A stretch of DNA of 17,620 nt. Source: Pseudomonadota bacterium (lineage in GTDB: Bacteria > Pseudomonadota > Alphaproteobacteria > Caulobacterales > Caulobacteraceae). Location: assembly GCA_023428785.1 (NCBI GenBank), contig JAEYWU010000107.1, forward strand, positions 1 through 17,620, in the 5' to 3' direction. How positions within the stretch are numbered: position 1 is the stretch's first letter; the number at the start of each line of letters is the position of its first letter. A program made the translations under genes and the position numbers. The notes under the pieces were generated by a model. The model did not search any database. It worked only from the letters and a program-made list of their open reading frames with translations, and had not been told where the DNA came from. Shown here piece by piece: positions 8,953 to 14,963 of the stretch.

Positions 8953-9665
8953 ACCTCGTCGTCCTGACCGGGGCGGGCGTCTCGGCCGAGAGCGGCGTGC
9001 CGACGTTCAGGGCGTCGGATGGACTTTGGGAAGGCCACCGGATTGAGGAGGTCGCGACGCCCGAGGGGTTCGCGGCCAATCCGACGCTGGTGCAGGAATT
9101 CTACAATAAGCGCCGCGCGCTGCTTCCCACGGTCCAGCCGAATGCCGCGCACAAGGCGCTGGCCGAGCTGGCGGCGCGGTGGGAGGGCGACTTCCTGTTG
9201 GTCACCCAGAATGTGGACGACCTGCATGACCGGGCCCATGCGGAGATCAAGCCCGCCGCCGGGTTCGAGCTGATCCACATGCACGGCGAACTGAACAAGG
9301 CGCGCTGCACAGCGACGGAACGGGTCTGCGACTGGACGGCCGATCTCGACCCGTATCACGACAGCCCCTTTTCGTCGGACGGGTGCTTGCGGCCACACAT
9401 CGTCTGGTTCGGCGAGATGCCGCTTCAGATGGAGCGCATCTATCGGGCGCTGGAGGCCTGCGACCTGTTCGTCTCGATCGGGACGTCGGGGGCGGTCTAT
9501 CCGGCGGCGGGCTTTGTGCAGGAAGCGAAGCTCGCGGGAGCGCGAACGGTCGAGATCAATCTGGAGCCGTCGCTCGGCGCCCGGATGTTCGACGAGGGGG
9601 TCTATGGTCCGGCGACCGAGGCGGTGCCGCGCTTCCTCGAAGGGCTGTCAGTTTCCGGCGCCTGA
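8949..9665 (+). CDS. cobB: NAD-dependent protein deacylase, Sir2 family (CobB-like)
   Basis: This sirtuin removes acyl groups from lysines using NAD+. The 238-residue product from the GTG at 8949 starts directly with the NAD motif LTGAGVSAESGVPTFR (6-21), followed by TQNVDDLHDRA (86-96), IHMHGEL with catalytic His112, VWFGEMP (152-158) and GTSGAVYPAAGF (178-189). FYNKRR (51-56) supplies Tyr52 and Arg55, the pair that in SIRT5 and CobB recognises acidic acyl groups such as succinyl, so desuccinylase activity is likely as well. The usual two CxxC zinc pairs are missing; only Cys120, Cys127 and Cys146 lie in that region. An open frame runs further upstream within gloA, but those residues are a shadow of gloA, and the GTGA junction marks the likely start. 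The gene ends at a promoter-like sequence for the 73-aa protein gene. Confidence 0.95.
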   Translation: MNLVVLTGAGVSAESGVPTFRASDGLWEGHRIEEVATPEGFAANPTLVQEFYNKRRALLPTVQPNAAHKALAELAARWEGDFLLVTQNVDDLHDRAHAEIKPAAGFELIHMHGELNKARCTATERVCDWTADLDPYHDSPFSSDGCLRPHIVWFGEMPLQMERIYRALEACDLFVSIGTSGAVYPAAGFVQEAKLAGARTVEINLEPSLGARMFDEGVYGPATEAVPRFLEGLSVSGA

Positions 9666-9690
9666 CAGGACCGGGATCGGTCCATAGATT
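9662..9690 (+). promoter_or_regulatory. Promoter for the 73-aa protein gene
   Basis: CTGACA (9662-9667) and TAGATT (9685-9690) are separated by exactly 17 bases, matching sigma70 at 5 of 6 and 4 of 6 positions. The -35 box overlaps the sirtuin stop codon. A start around 9696-9698 would place the transcript's 5' end exactly at the first leader hairpin, which supports the call. Confidence 0.5.
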
Positions 9691-9696
9691 TAAGGT

Positions 9697-9772
9697 CCGG
9701 TCTTCGCACCGGCAGGCCCCGGCTTCTCCCGAAGCGCGGGGCCGATGCGTCTTCGCCCGAAGGGAGGACGCG
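9697..9772 (+). promoter_or_regulatory. Structured 5' leader with three consecutive hairpins
   Basis: Hairpin 1 is CCGGT/ACCGG at 9697-9712. Hairpin 2 at 9715-9743 has a GGCCCCG/CGGGGCC outer stem and a GCTTC/GAAGC inner stem with one bulged G. Hairpin 3 at 9747-9771 has a GCGTC/GACGC base and an inner CTTC/GAAG helix, and its 3' side contains the GGGAGG ribosome site (9762-9767). All three carry a CTTC near the loop. None is followed by a T-run, so they do not look like a terminator. The layout suggests an RNA element controlling ribosome access to the 73-aa protein gene. I cannot assign it to a named RNA family. Confidence 0.5.
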
Positions 9773-9994
9773 ATGACCGAGGAAAAAAAGCGCGAGCGCC
9801 GCATCCGCGACAGTCAGCGCATGAAGGCCAGGGCGCGCCGCATCTATCCGGACAGCGCCAAGGCGCACTTCTGGGCCGACCGTCTGGCGGTCTGTTCCTG
9901 TGCGATGTGCGGTAATCCCCGTCACGTCTGGAAGGATGGCGCCCGCACCATGCAGGAGCGCCGTTGCGCCCTGCGCGAGGCCGATCAGGACTGA
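9773..9994 (+). CDS. Small conserved basic protein with CxCxxCG motif
   Basis: This is a 73-residue, strongly basic, cytoplasmic protein of unknown function. The N-terminal half is Arg/Lys-rich (EEKKRERRIRDSQRMKARARRIY), probably helical and able to bind nucleic acid. The second half holds CSCAMCGNPRHVWKDG with Cys41, Cys43 and Cys46, plus Cys65 in QERRCAL, a plausible metal site. I recognise the pattern R.RIRD...M..RARRIY ... LAVCSC.MCGNPR from many bacterial genomes, where it is annotated as hypothetical. The ATG has a strong GGGAGG ribosome site that is partly inside a hairpin of the leader at 9697-9772. A frame open further upstream overlaps the sirtuin gene and is not family-like. It lies 107 bases after the sirtuin and 38 before the first DUF6498-like gene. 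Ribosome or RNA binding is only a guess. Confidence 0.85.
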   Translation: MTEEKKRERRIRDSQRMKARARRIYPDSAKAHFWADRLAVCSCAMCGNPRHVWKDGARTMQERRCALREADQD

Positions 9995-10032
9995 TCGGTT
10001 TCCAGACGCCGTCGGCGCTGCCAAAAGACGGC

Positions 10033-10695
10033 ATGGTCCAGCCGCAATCCGCGACGGCGCCGGGGGGCGTCTCCTTCATCAGCCTGATGGCGATCGTCAT
10101 CACCGGGCTGATCCCGATCTGGGGCGTCCACGCCTATGGCTGGGACGCGGTGCAGGTCGTGATCCTCTACTGGTTCGAAAGCCTCATCGCCGGCGCCTTC
10201 ACCTTTTTCCGGGTGAGGACCGCCGAGAAGCATGATCCGGCCGAGCGCGGGTCGCCCTTCGGGCTCAGCGGTTTCTTCGTCGTGCACTATGGCCTGTTCT
10301 GCCTGGTGCACGGGGTGTTCGCCTGGCTTCTGGCGATCCTGGTCATGGCTGAGGGCGACGCGGGCGCGGTATGGACCTCGACGCTTGCAAACGGCGACTT
10401 CTGGTCGGCGCTGATGGGCGTGGCGCTGCTGCAGGGCATGGTCTTCTGGCGTGAGTGGGCGCGGCCCAAGGCCTGGCTCACGGCTAGCGCCTCACGCGAG
10501 ATGTTCCGGCCCTATGGCCGGATCGCCGCTATGCATCTAACGGTGATTGCGGGCTTCTGGCTACTGGGCTTGTCGAATGCCTCGACGCTCATGGTGGTTA
10601 TTCTGTGCGGGCTGAAGCTGGTGATCGACCTGGCGCTCGAGCTCTGGAGCGCGCGTTTCCGGATCCGATTTGAGCCGGTGGTCGAGCGCCGATGA
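10033..10695 (+). CDS. DUF6498-like membrane protein, first of a tandem pair
   Basis: This is an integral membrane protein of about 220 residues with six likely membrane segments, among them FISLMAIVITGLIPIWGVHAYGW, VVILYWFESLIAGAFTFF, FFVVHYGLFCLVHGVFAWLLAILV and STLMVVILCGLKLVIDLAL. The motifs ILYWFE.LI.GAFT, HYGLF..HGVFA, FWREWARP and EMFRPYGRI..MHLTV fit the uncharacterised DUF6498 group and are shared with the next gene. Function is unknown. The ATG at 10033 has only a weak ribosome site. A TTG-initiated extension reaches back to 9964 inside the previous gene and is less likely. The 3' end overlaps the next ATG as ATGA (10692-10695), so the pair is translated together. Confidence 0.82.
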   Translation: MVQPQSATAPGGVSFISLMAIVITGLIPIWGVHAYGWDAVQVVILYWFESLIAGAFTFFRVRTAEKHDPAERGSPFGLSGFFVVHYGLFCLVHGVFAWLLAILVMAEGDAGAVWTSTLANGDFWSALMGVALLQGMVFWREWARPKAWLTASASREMFRPYGRIAAMHLTVIAGFWLLGLSNASTLMVVILCGLKLVIDLALELWSARFRIRFEPVVERR

Positions 10696-11390
10696 ATATC
10701 GTCTTCACAACGCCCGGCCCGCTGTCCCGGCGCTCTATCGCCGCCATTGTGATCGGCAATCTGATCCCGGTCGTCGGCGTGCTGTTTCTGGGCTGGGACG
10801 CGGGCGCGATCCTCATCCTCTACTGGATCGAGAACCTCATCGTCGGCGCCTTCACCCTGCCGCGCATCCTGAGCGCCCAGGGTCCGGCCGCGGCCGCCGG
10901 ATCAGTGCTGGGCGGGACGTCGTTCGGCGCGCGGCTCTTCATGGCGATCTTCTTCTGCTTCCACTACGGCATGTTCTGGATCGGCCACGGCGTCTTCGCG
11001 CTCATGCTGGCCGCCAGCTTCTATGGCGAAGAAGGTCTTGCGAGCGACGGGGGACCGGTCGAGGCCGTCGGCGGCATGGCGACGGGGAGCGACGCGATCA
11101 GCTTCCTGGTGGCGGTCGGCGCCCTGATCGTCATCCACGGGATAGGCTTTTACCGGGAATGGATCCGTTCGGGCCTTTGGCGCACCGCGACGCCGAACGC
11201 GGAGATGTTCCGCCCCTACGGCCGCCTTGTCGTGCTGCATCTCACGGTGCTGCTGGGCGCGTTCGGACTGGCCTCTGTTGGAGCCCCGGCCTGGACGATG
11301 CTAGTGCTGTGCGGCGGCAAGATGATGCTGGAACTCGCACTGGCCGGAGCGTCGCTGTTCAAGCCCAAGCCGGTCGATCAGTCGACCTGA
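10692..11390 (+). CDS. DUF6498-like membrane protein, second of a tandem pair
   Basis: This is a 232-residue paralogue of the preceding gene, with the same six-segment plan and aligned motifs: ILILYWIENLIVGAFT, FCFHYGMFWIGHGVFALML, HGIGFYREWIR and EMFRPYGRLVVLHLTVLLG. Conserved polar residues inside the hydrophobic stretches (YW.E, HYG, HG, YREW) may form a buried site for a metal, heme or lipid, which is an inference. It has a longer loop after the third segment (about 107-130, rich in Gly, Ala and acidic residues). Translation is probably coupled to its partner through ATGA. The 3' end overlaps the convergent gene at 11378-11905 by 13 bases. Function unknown. Confidence 0.85.
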   Translation: MNIVFTTPGPLSRRSIAAIVIGNLIPVVGVLFLGWDAGAILILYWIENLIVGAFTLPRILSAQGPAAAAGSVLGGTSFGARLFMAIFFCFHYGMFWIGHGVFALMLAASFYGEEGLASDGGPVEAVGGMATGSDAISFLVAVGALIVIHGIGFYREWIRSGLWRTATPNAEMFRPYGRLVVLHLTVLLGAFGLASVGAPAWTMLVLCGGKMMLELALAGASLFKPKPVDQST

Positions 11391-11905
11391 GCGACGACGG
11401 CCGTCATCACGATCTCCGAGCCCGGGCGGAATTCGGTCGATCGACTGATGACGGCCTGAGAGTCTGGCCCTCGCCAGACCGAGATAGCGAGCGGACCCTG
11501 CCGTTCGTCGATGACCGGCTCCAGACCAAACGCGCGCAGATAGGGCTCCACCGTCTCGGCGATCCGCTCCACGCTGCCTTCATGGATGCCCACGGAGCAC
11601 ACCCGAAGGCCGTACTGGTTGCGCAGGCGCAGGATCCCCCGATGAGAGCCCTCCATCTCTACGAAAATCGGCTCCGGCTGACGGTCGGCTGCCCCGTAAC
11701 GGATCGTCGTCGGCAGGATGTAGCTGACCGCATAGCCAGCCCGTTCCGCCGCCCCGATCGCGGCGTACATGTCGCCGTCTTTGAGAAGGGGCGGGCAAAT
11801 CTCCCCGGCGACACGCTCGGTGATCAGCCGGACGTTCATCGACTGCGCCTGGGCGGCTGGCGCGGCAGCGCATACGAGAACGGCGGCGAGAGCGAGGCGA
11901 TTCAT
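11378..11905 (-). CDS. Exported protein of unknown function
   Basis: This is a 175-residue protein with a clear signal peptide, MNRLALAAVLVCAAAPAAQA, probably cleaved after Ala20 to leave a mature periplasmic protein of about 17 kDa. The mature part has only two cysteines (Cys37 in GEICPPL and Cys103 in GLRVCSVG), which could form a disulfide. It contains a mixed alpha/beta pattern with VYSYILP-like and FVEMEGSHRGILRLR strands. I do not recognise the family. A GAGGA stretch precedes the ATG. The 3' end overlaps the second DUF6498-like gene on the other strand by 13 bases. The 49 bases upstream, shared with the end of hppD, include the perfect palindrome GTGACGTCAC (11941-11950). Confidence 0.8.
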   Translation of the reverse strand: MNRLALAAVLVCAAAPAAQAQSMNVRLITERVAGEICPPLLKDGDMYAAIGAAERAGYAVSYILPTTIRYGAADRQPEPIFVEMEGSHRGILRLRNQYGLRVCSVGIHEGSVERIAETVEPYLRAFGLEPVIDERQGPLAISVWRGPDSQAVISRSTEFRPGSEIVMTAVVAQVD

Positions 11906-11954
11906 GGCCCCATCCTCGCCGCCGCATCATCGGTCGGCCAGTGACGTCACCTGA

Positions 11955-13019
11955 TCAGGCGTCGACCTTCACCACGCCGCGGCGGATCTGGTCGAGCTCG
12001 ATGGAGTCGAACAGGGCCTGGAAGTTGCCCTCGCCGAACGCCTTGTTGCCCTTGCGCTGGATGATCTCGAAGAAGATCGGGCCGAAGGTATCCTGGGTAA
12101 AGATCTGCAGCAGCAGGCCGTCGGTGTCCGAGCCGTCGATCAGGATGCGGTTGGCGCGCATCCGGTCCACGTCATGACCATGGCCCGGCAGGCGCTTGTC
12201 GATCAGGTCGAAGTAGGTCTCGATCGTGTCCTGGAAGGGCACGCCGCGGCGCTTCATTTCCTCGACGGTCTCGAAGATGTCGTCGGTGTGCAGGGCGATG
12301 TGCTGGATGCCTTCGCCGTTGTAGCGGGTCAGGAATTCCTGGATCTGGCTCTGCTCGTCCTGGCTCTCGTTGAGCGGGATGCGGATCATGCCGTCCGGCG
12401 CGACCATCGCCTGGGAGAACAGGCCCGTGGCCTTGCCCTTGATGTCGAAATACTTCTGCTCGGTGAAGCCGAAGACCTTGCCGTAGAAGGTCGACCAGGT
12501 CCGCATCTGGCCCTTGTGGACGTTGTGCGTCAGGTGATCCAGCAGGGTCAGGCCGACGTTGTTGTCGGCTTCAGCCGCCTGCCAGCCATCGACCTCGGTC
12601 CAGCCGTCATAGAGGGTGGCGTCACCCCACTTGTCGACGAGATAGAGCAAGCTGCCGCCGATGCCCTGGAGCACGAACGGATAGTCGCCAAGGCCCGTCG
12701 CGGCAGCTTCGGCGGCGGTCGCGCCGTTCTTCACTGCGAGCTCGAAGGCCTGCTTGGCGTCCTTGACGCGGAAGGCCATGCCGGCGGCCGACGGGCCGTG
12801 GGCCGCGCGGAATTCGGCGGCGGGCGTGCCGTCGGTCTTGTTGATCAGGAAGGTGATGTCGCCCTGCTTCATGCGGATCACCTGGCCGTCGGCGCGGGTG
12901 TGCGAATGCACGAAGCCCATCAGCTCGAAGGTCTTCTGCATCGCGGCGGGATCGGGGCTGACGAACTCGACGAACTCGAAGCCGTCCAGGCCCATCGGAT
13001 CAGTCGGATTGGCGGTCAT
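11955..13019 (-). CDS. hppD: 4-hydroxyphenylpyruvate dioxygenase
   Basis: This Fe(II) enzyme turns 4-hydroxyphenylpyruvate into homogentisate in tyrosine and phenylalanine catabolism. The 354-residue chain has two VOC-type domains. The active C-terminal domain supplies the iron ligands His162 (LLDHLTHNVHKG), His240 (EGIQHIALHTDDI) and Glu318 (GPIFFEIIQRKG), and the C-terminal helix FGEGNFQALFDSIELDQIRRG that gates the site is intact. The frame is open 21 codons further upstream, but the ATG at 13019 has a GGAGG ribosome site and gives the family-like start MTANPTDPMGLDGFEFVEFVSP. No homogentisate dioxygenase or fumarylacetoacetase gene is nearby, so the pathway genes are dispersed. A possible promoter lies at 13054-13082. 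Confidence 0.98.
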   Translation of the reverse strand: MTANPTDPMGLDGFEFVEFVSPDPAAMQKTFELMGFVHSHTRADGQVIRMKQGDITFLINKTDGTPAAEFRAAHGPSAAGMAFRVKDAKQAFELAVKNGATAAEAAATGLGDYPFVLQGIGGSLLYLVDKWGDATLYDGWTEVDGWQAAEADNNVGLTLLDHLTHNVHKGQMRTWSTFYGKVFGFTEQKYFDIKGKATGLFSQAMVAPDGMIRIPLNESQDEQSQIQEFLTRYNGEGIQHIALHTDDIFETVEEMKRRGVPFQDTIETYFDLIDKRLPGHGHDVDRMRANRILIDGSDTDGLLLQIFTQDTFGPIFFEIIQRKGNKAFGEGNFQALFDSIELDQIRRGVVKVDA

Positions 13020-13053
13020 GGCTGGCCTCCATAGGGGTGTGTGATTGGCGCGG

Positions 13054-13082
13054 AACCTAGGGACTGGGGCCGAGAAAGCCAA
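13054..13082 (-). promoter_or_regulatory. Possible promoter of hppD
   Basis: On the minus strand TTGGCT (13082-13077) and TAGGTT (13059-13054) are 17 bases apart, with the -10 about 35 bases before the hppD ATG. The same TAGGTT hexamer occurs in the candidate promoter of the AGCS gene. Both boxes are weak matches, and the call is by eye. Confidence 0.3.
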
Positions 13083-13102
13083 GGTGCGGTCGGTTCACGA
13101 TT

Positions 13103-13129
13103 GGGAGGGGGCTGGGTTTTCTCCCTCCC
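13103..13129. repeat. GGGAGGG/CCCTCCC inverted repeat
   Basis: GGGAGGG (13103-13109) and CCCTCCC (13123-13129) form a 7-bp perfect stem around a 13-base loop. The same arms occur at 9-29 and 13450-13487. No gene ends just upstream on the plus strand and no T-run follows, so a terminator role is unlikely. Confidence 0.5.
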
Positions 13130-13449
13130 CTGTCGGGTCAGGATGGGGGCGTGCGTCGTCGGCCTCCGGCTTTCGCTCGGAAGGTTGGGAGGGCAGGCGG
13201 AGCGCCGGACTTCGGGTCCGGTGACCGTAGGGATAGTTTGAGCGTTTCGACCCTCGGGTGCGCTCCGCCGCGATCTGTTTTCCCGGAGCTCCTGCTGGGC
13301 GGCCGTATTAGGGCCTACGCAGATTTTGAGTCAGCCCCGGACGGTCGGGCCCCTGCACAGCGACAAGGGTCCCGGAACCGACGGGTACTCCGCCCCGCCG
13401 CTATCCGCTCAGTCCCCATCCTCACACCGACAAGGTCGCTGGCCATGCG

Positions 13450-13487
13450 CCCTCCCCTGGCGTGGGGACGAGGCAAGTATGGGAGGG
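13450..13487. repeat. CCCTCCC/GGGAGGG inverted repeat
   Basis: CCCTCCC (13450-13456) pairs with GGGAGGG (13481-13487) across a 24-base loop that includes GTGGGGACGAGG. It is a further member of the dispersed CCCTCCC palindrome class in this window. Confidence 0.45.
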
Positions 13488-13537
13488 GTCAGGAGTGGTT
13501 TAGCGGCGAAAGATTCTTTTTCGTCCCCGGTCCCTTT

Positions 13538-13645
13538 CCGTCATCCCGGCAGAAGCGAAGCGGAGAGCCGGGACCTGAACCCGGTTGCGCCGTCAGCGAT
13601 CAGGGCCCCGGATCTTCGCCCCAAGGGGTTCGTCCGGGGTGACGG
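13538..13645. repeat. Inverted pair of REP-like GTCATCCCGG palindromes
   Basis: The left unit starts CCGTCATCCCGG and folds through TCCCGGC (13544-13550) with GCCGGGA (13567-13573). The right unit, in opposite orientation, ends TCCGGGGTGACGG and folds through CCCCGGA (13606-13612) with TCCGGGG (13633-13639). The outer CCGTCA (13538-13543) and TGACGG (13640-13645) also match as an inverted repeat. Read in their own directions the two units are similar (CCGTCA.CCCGG..GAA and GCGAAG...CCGGG.CC), so this is a head-to-head pair like a BIME. From memory, such units are widespread between genes in alphaproteobacteria. Confidence 0.7.
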
Positions 13646-13702
13646 CGAAGGGGCGCGATTTCCCCGCTTCGTTGCGGGAGTTAATCCGGTCGTCATCCGG
13701 AT

Positions 13703-14395
13703 ATGAGAAGGCCCGGCCATAACGATGACGCAGACGCGACCGATATCCTCGCCGAGATGACCGCGATTCCCGACGCCCATACCGACACGGCCACGTCCGG
13801 CTTTATCGGACTGACGCGCGAGCTGGCGACGGCGGGCGGGGGCGAAGGCCTGACGCTGGGGGAGATTCGCGACAGGCTGGATGAGCGTGGCTTCGGCCTC
13901 TTGATCCTGATCCTGTCGATTCCCTGCCTGGTGCCGGCGCTCTACGGCGTGCCGCAGGTGATCGGTGTGCCGATCATCCTTCTGGCCGGTCAGATGCTGA
14001 TCGGCATGAAAGAGCCCTGGCTTCCGGGCGGGCTACTGCGGCGACGCGCGCCCCAGTCCTGGCTCGACCGCATGGCCGACTTCGCCGAAAAGCGCATGGG
14101 CTGGTTCGAGCGGCTGAGCCGGCCGCGCCTGAAGGTGATGTCGACAGGCGTGGGTGAGCGGCTGGCGGCCGTGTTCATGATCCTGGCCACCCTGACCATC
14201 ATCCTGCCCCTGACCAACACCATCCCGTCAGTGGCGCTGGCCCTGATGGCGGTGGGTCTGATCCAGCGCGACGGCTTGTTCGTGATCGGTGGAATGGTCA
14301 TCGCCACCCTGTGGGCCGCAGCCCTGACCACGGTAGGCCTGGGGGTCTATTACGGGGCGGCCTGGGCCGGCGGATTCACCGGTTGGTTCCAGTGA
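13703..14395 (+). CDS. exoD: ExoD family exopolysaccharide synthesis membrane protein
   Basis: This is a 230-residue membrane protein of the ExoD family, named for exopolysaccharide production and alkaline tolerance in rhizobia; its biochemical role is unresolved. LTLGEIRDRLDERGFGLLILILSIPCLVPALYGVP (about 51-85) is the signature N-terminal segment. It is followed by VIGVPIILLAGQMLIGMKEPWLP, a basic amphipathic stretch (RRRAPQSWLDRMADFAEKRMGWFERLSRPRL) and a hydrophobic C-terminal half with ATLTIILPLTNTIPSVALALMAVGLIQRDG. The ATG at 13703 gives a poorly conserved acidic N terminus and has no close ribosome site. The ATG at 13757 is an alternative that would still keep the whole domain. dsbB follows after 37 bases on the same strand. 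Confidence 0.92.
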   Translation: MRRPGHNDDADATDILAEMTAIPDAHTDTATSGFIGLTRELATAGGGEGLTLGEIRDRLDERGFGLLILILSIPCLVPALYGVPQVIGVPIILLAGQMLIGMKEPWLPGGLLRRRAPQSWLDRMADFAEKRMGWFERLSRPRLKVMSTGVGERLAAVFMILATLTIILPLTNTIPSVALALMAVGLIQRDGLFVIGGMVIATLWAAALTTVGLGVYYGAAWAGGFTGWFQ

Positions 14396-14432
14396 TCGAC
14401 GGCGGCCAAACGGCGGGCTAGAAGCAGGCGTC

Positions 14433-14963
14433 ATGCCGTTCGTTCGCATTCTCCTGCGCTGGTGGGCCGTGTTCGCCCTGATCGCCGCCGCCGCCATGCT
14501 GGCAGCCGCGCACTGGTTCGAAAGCCAGGGCCTGGCGCCCTGTCCGCTTTGCCTCAAGCAACGTGAGATCTACTGGGCCGTCCTGGCCGTGGCCGGTCCC
14601 GCCGTGATCTGGACCCTGATCAGCCGCGCCAAGGGAACGCCTCGCCTGGCGGCGTTCGTCCTCTTTGCGATCTTCATCGCCAGCGCCATCACCGCGACCT
14701 TCCATGCGGGCGGCGAACAGGGCTGGTGGGACCTGCCCGCCAGTTGCCTGGGCGTCTCGGTCGATTTCGAGGCGATCGACATCCTCGCCGAGTTGGACGG
14801 GCCGCAGGCCGGGCCCAGTTGCGCCGACATCGCGTGGAGCTGGCTGGGCCTGTCGATGGCCGCCTGGAATGCGGTGATCTCTGTGGTGCTGGCGGGCTTC
14901 AGCCTGGCCGCCGCCGCCCGCCCGCGCGATGCGCGGCAACCGAGGCTCTATCGTGAACCGTGA
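14433..14963 (+). CDS. dsbB: Disulfide bond formation protein B
   Basis: This inner-membrane quinone reductase reoxidises DsbA and passes the electrons to ubiquinone. The 176 residues have four hydrophobic segments. Cys37 and Cys40 in APCPLCLKQREIYW form the redox pair of the first periplasmic loop. Cys105 (LPASCLG) and Cys130 (GPSCADIAWSWLG) form the second-loop pair that exchanges with DsbA. The ATG follows the exoD stop by 37 bases with only a weak purine-rich site. The last codons overlap coq7, so exoD, dsbB and coq7 probably form one operon. Pairing dsbB with a ubiquinone biosynthesis gene is functionally sensible because DsbB uses ubiquinone as acceptor. No dsbA is in the window. Confidence 0.95.
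   Translation: MPFVRILLRWWAVFALIAAAAMLAAAHWFESQGLAPCPLCLKQREIYWAVLAVAGPAVIWTLISRAKGTPRLAAFVLFAIFIASAITATFHAGGEQGWWDLPASCLGVSVDFEAIDILAELDGPQAGPSCADIAWSWLGLSMAAWNAVISVVLAGFSLAAAARPRDARQPRLYREP

Larger units (their letters stand above)
13083..13702. other. About 620 bp intergenic region without a credible gene
   Basis: Open frames here give low-complexity Arg/Pro/Gly-rich peptides with no family resemblance and no good ribosome sites, so I call no gene. The region holds two CCCTCCC/GGGAGGG palindromes, an inverted pair of GTCATCCCGG-type elements, and a 6-bp hairpin CCGGAC/GTCCGG at 13205-13221. The part from about 13230 to 13430 is unexplained. It has no recognisable tRNA, 6S, SRP, RNase P or tmRNA hallmark. 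The region separates divergent hppD and exoD. Confidence 0.6.

Noticed and set aside
9715..9743. Second leader hairpin read as a terminator of the sirtuin gene
   Set aside because: The stem is strong but no T-run follows, and it lies inside a series of hairpins just before a ribosome site, so a leader role fits better.
11941..11950. Perfect palindrome GTGACGTCAC between hppD and the exported unknown protein gene
   Set aside because: A single 10-bp palindrome in GC-rich DNA is weak evidence. No second copy or promoter boxes around it were seen, so I do not call an operator.
13318..13340. A stretch whose reverse complement contains GACTCAAAATC, like a tRNA-Leu(CAA) anticodon loop
   Set aside because: No matching acceptor stem, D arm or T arm with GGTTCGA is found at tRNA distances on either side, so this is a chance match or very old debris.
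13151..13706. Open frames in the hppD-exoD gap (13151-13642 and 13326-13706)
   Set aside because: They cross several palindromic repeats, lack ribosome sites and have compositionally biased products, so they are not credible genes.
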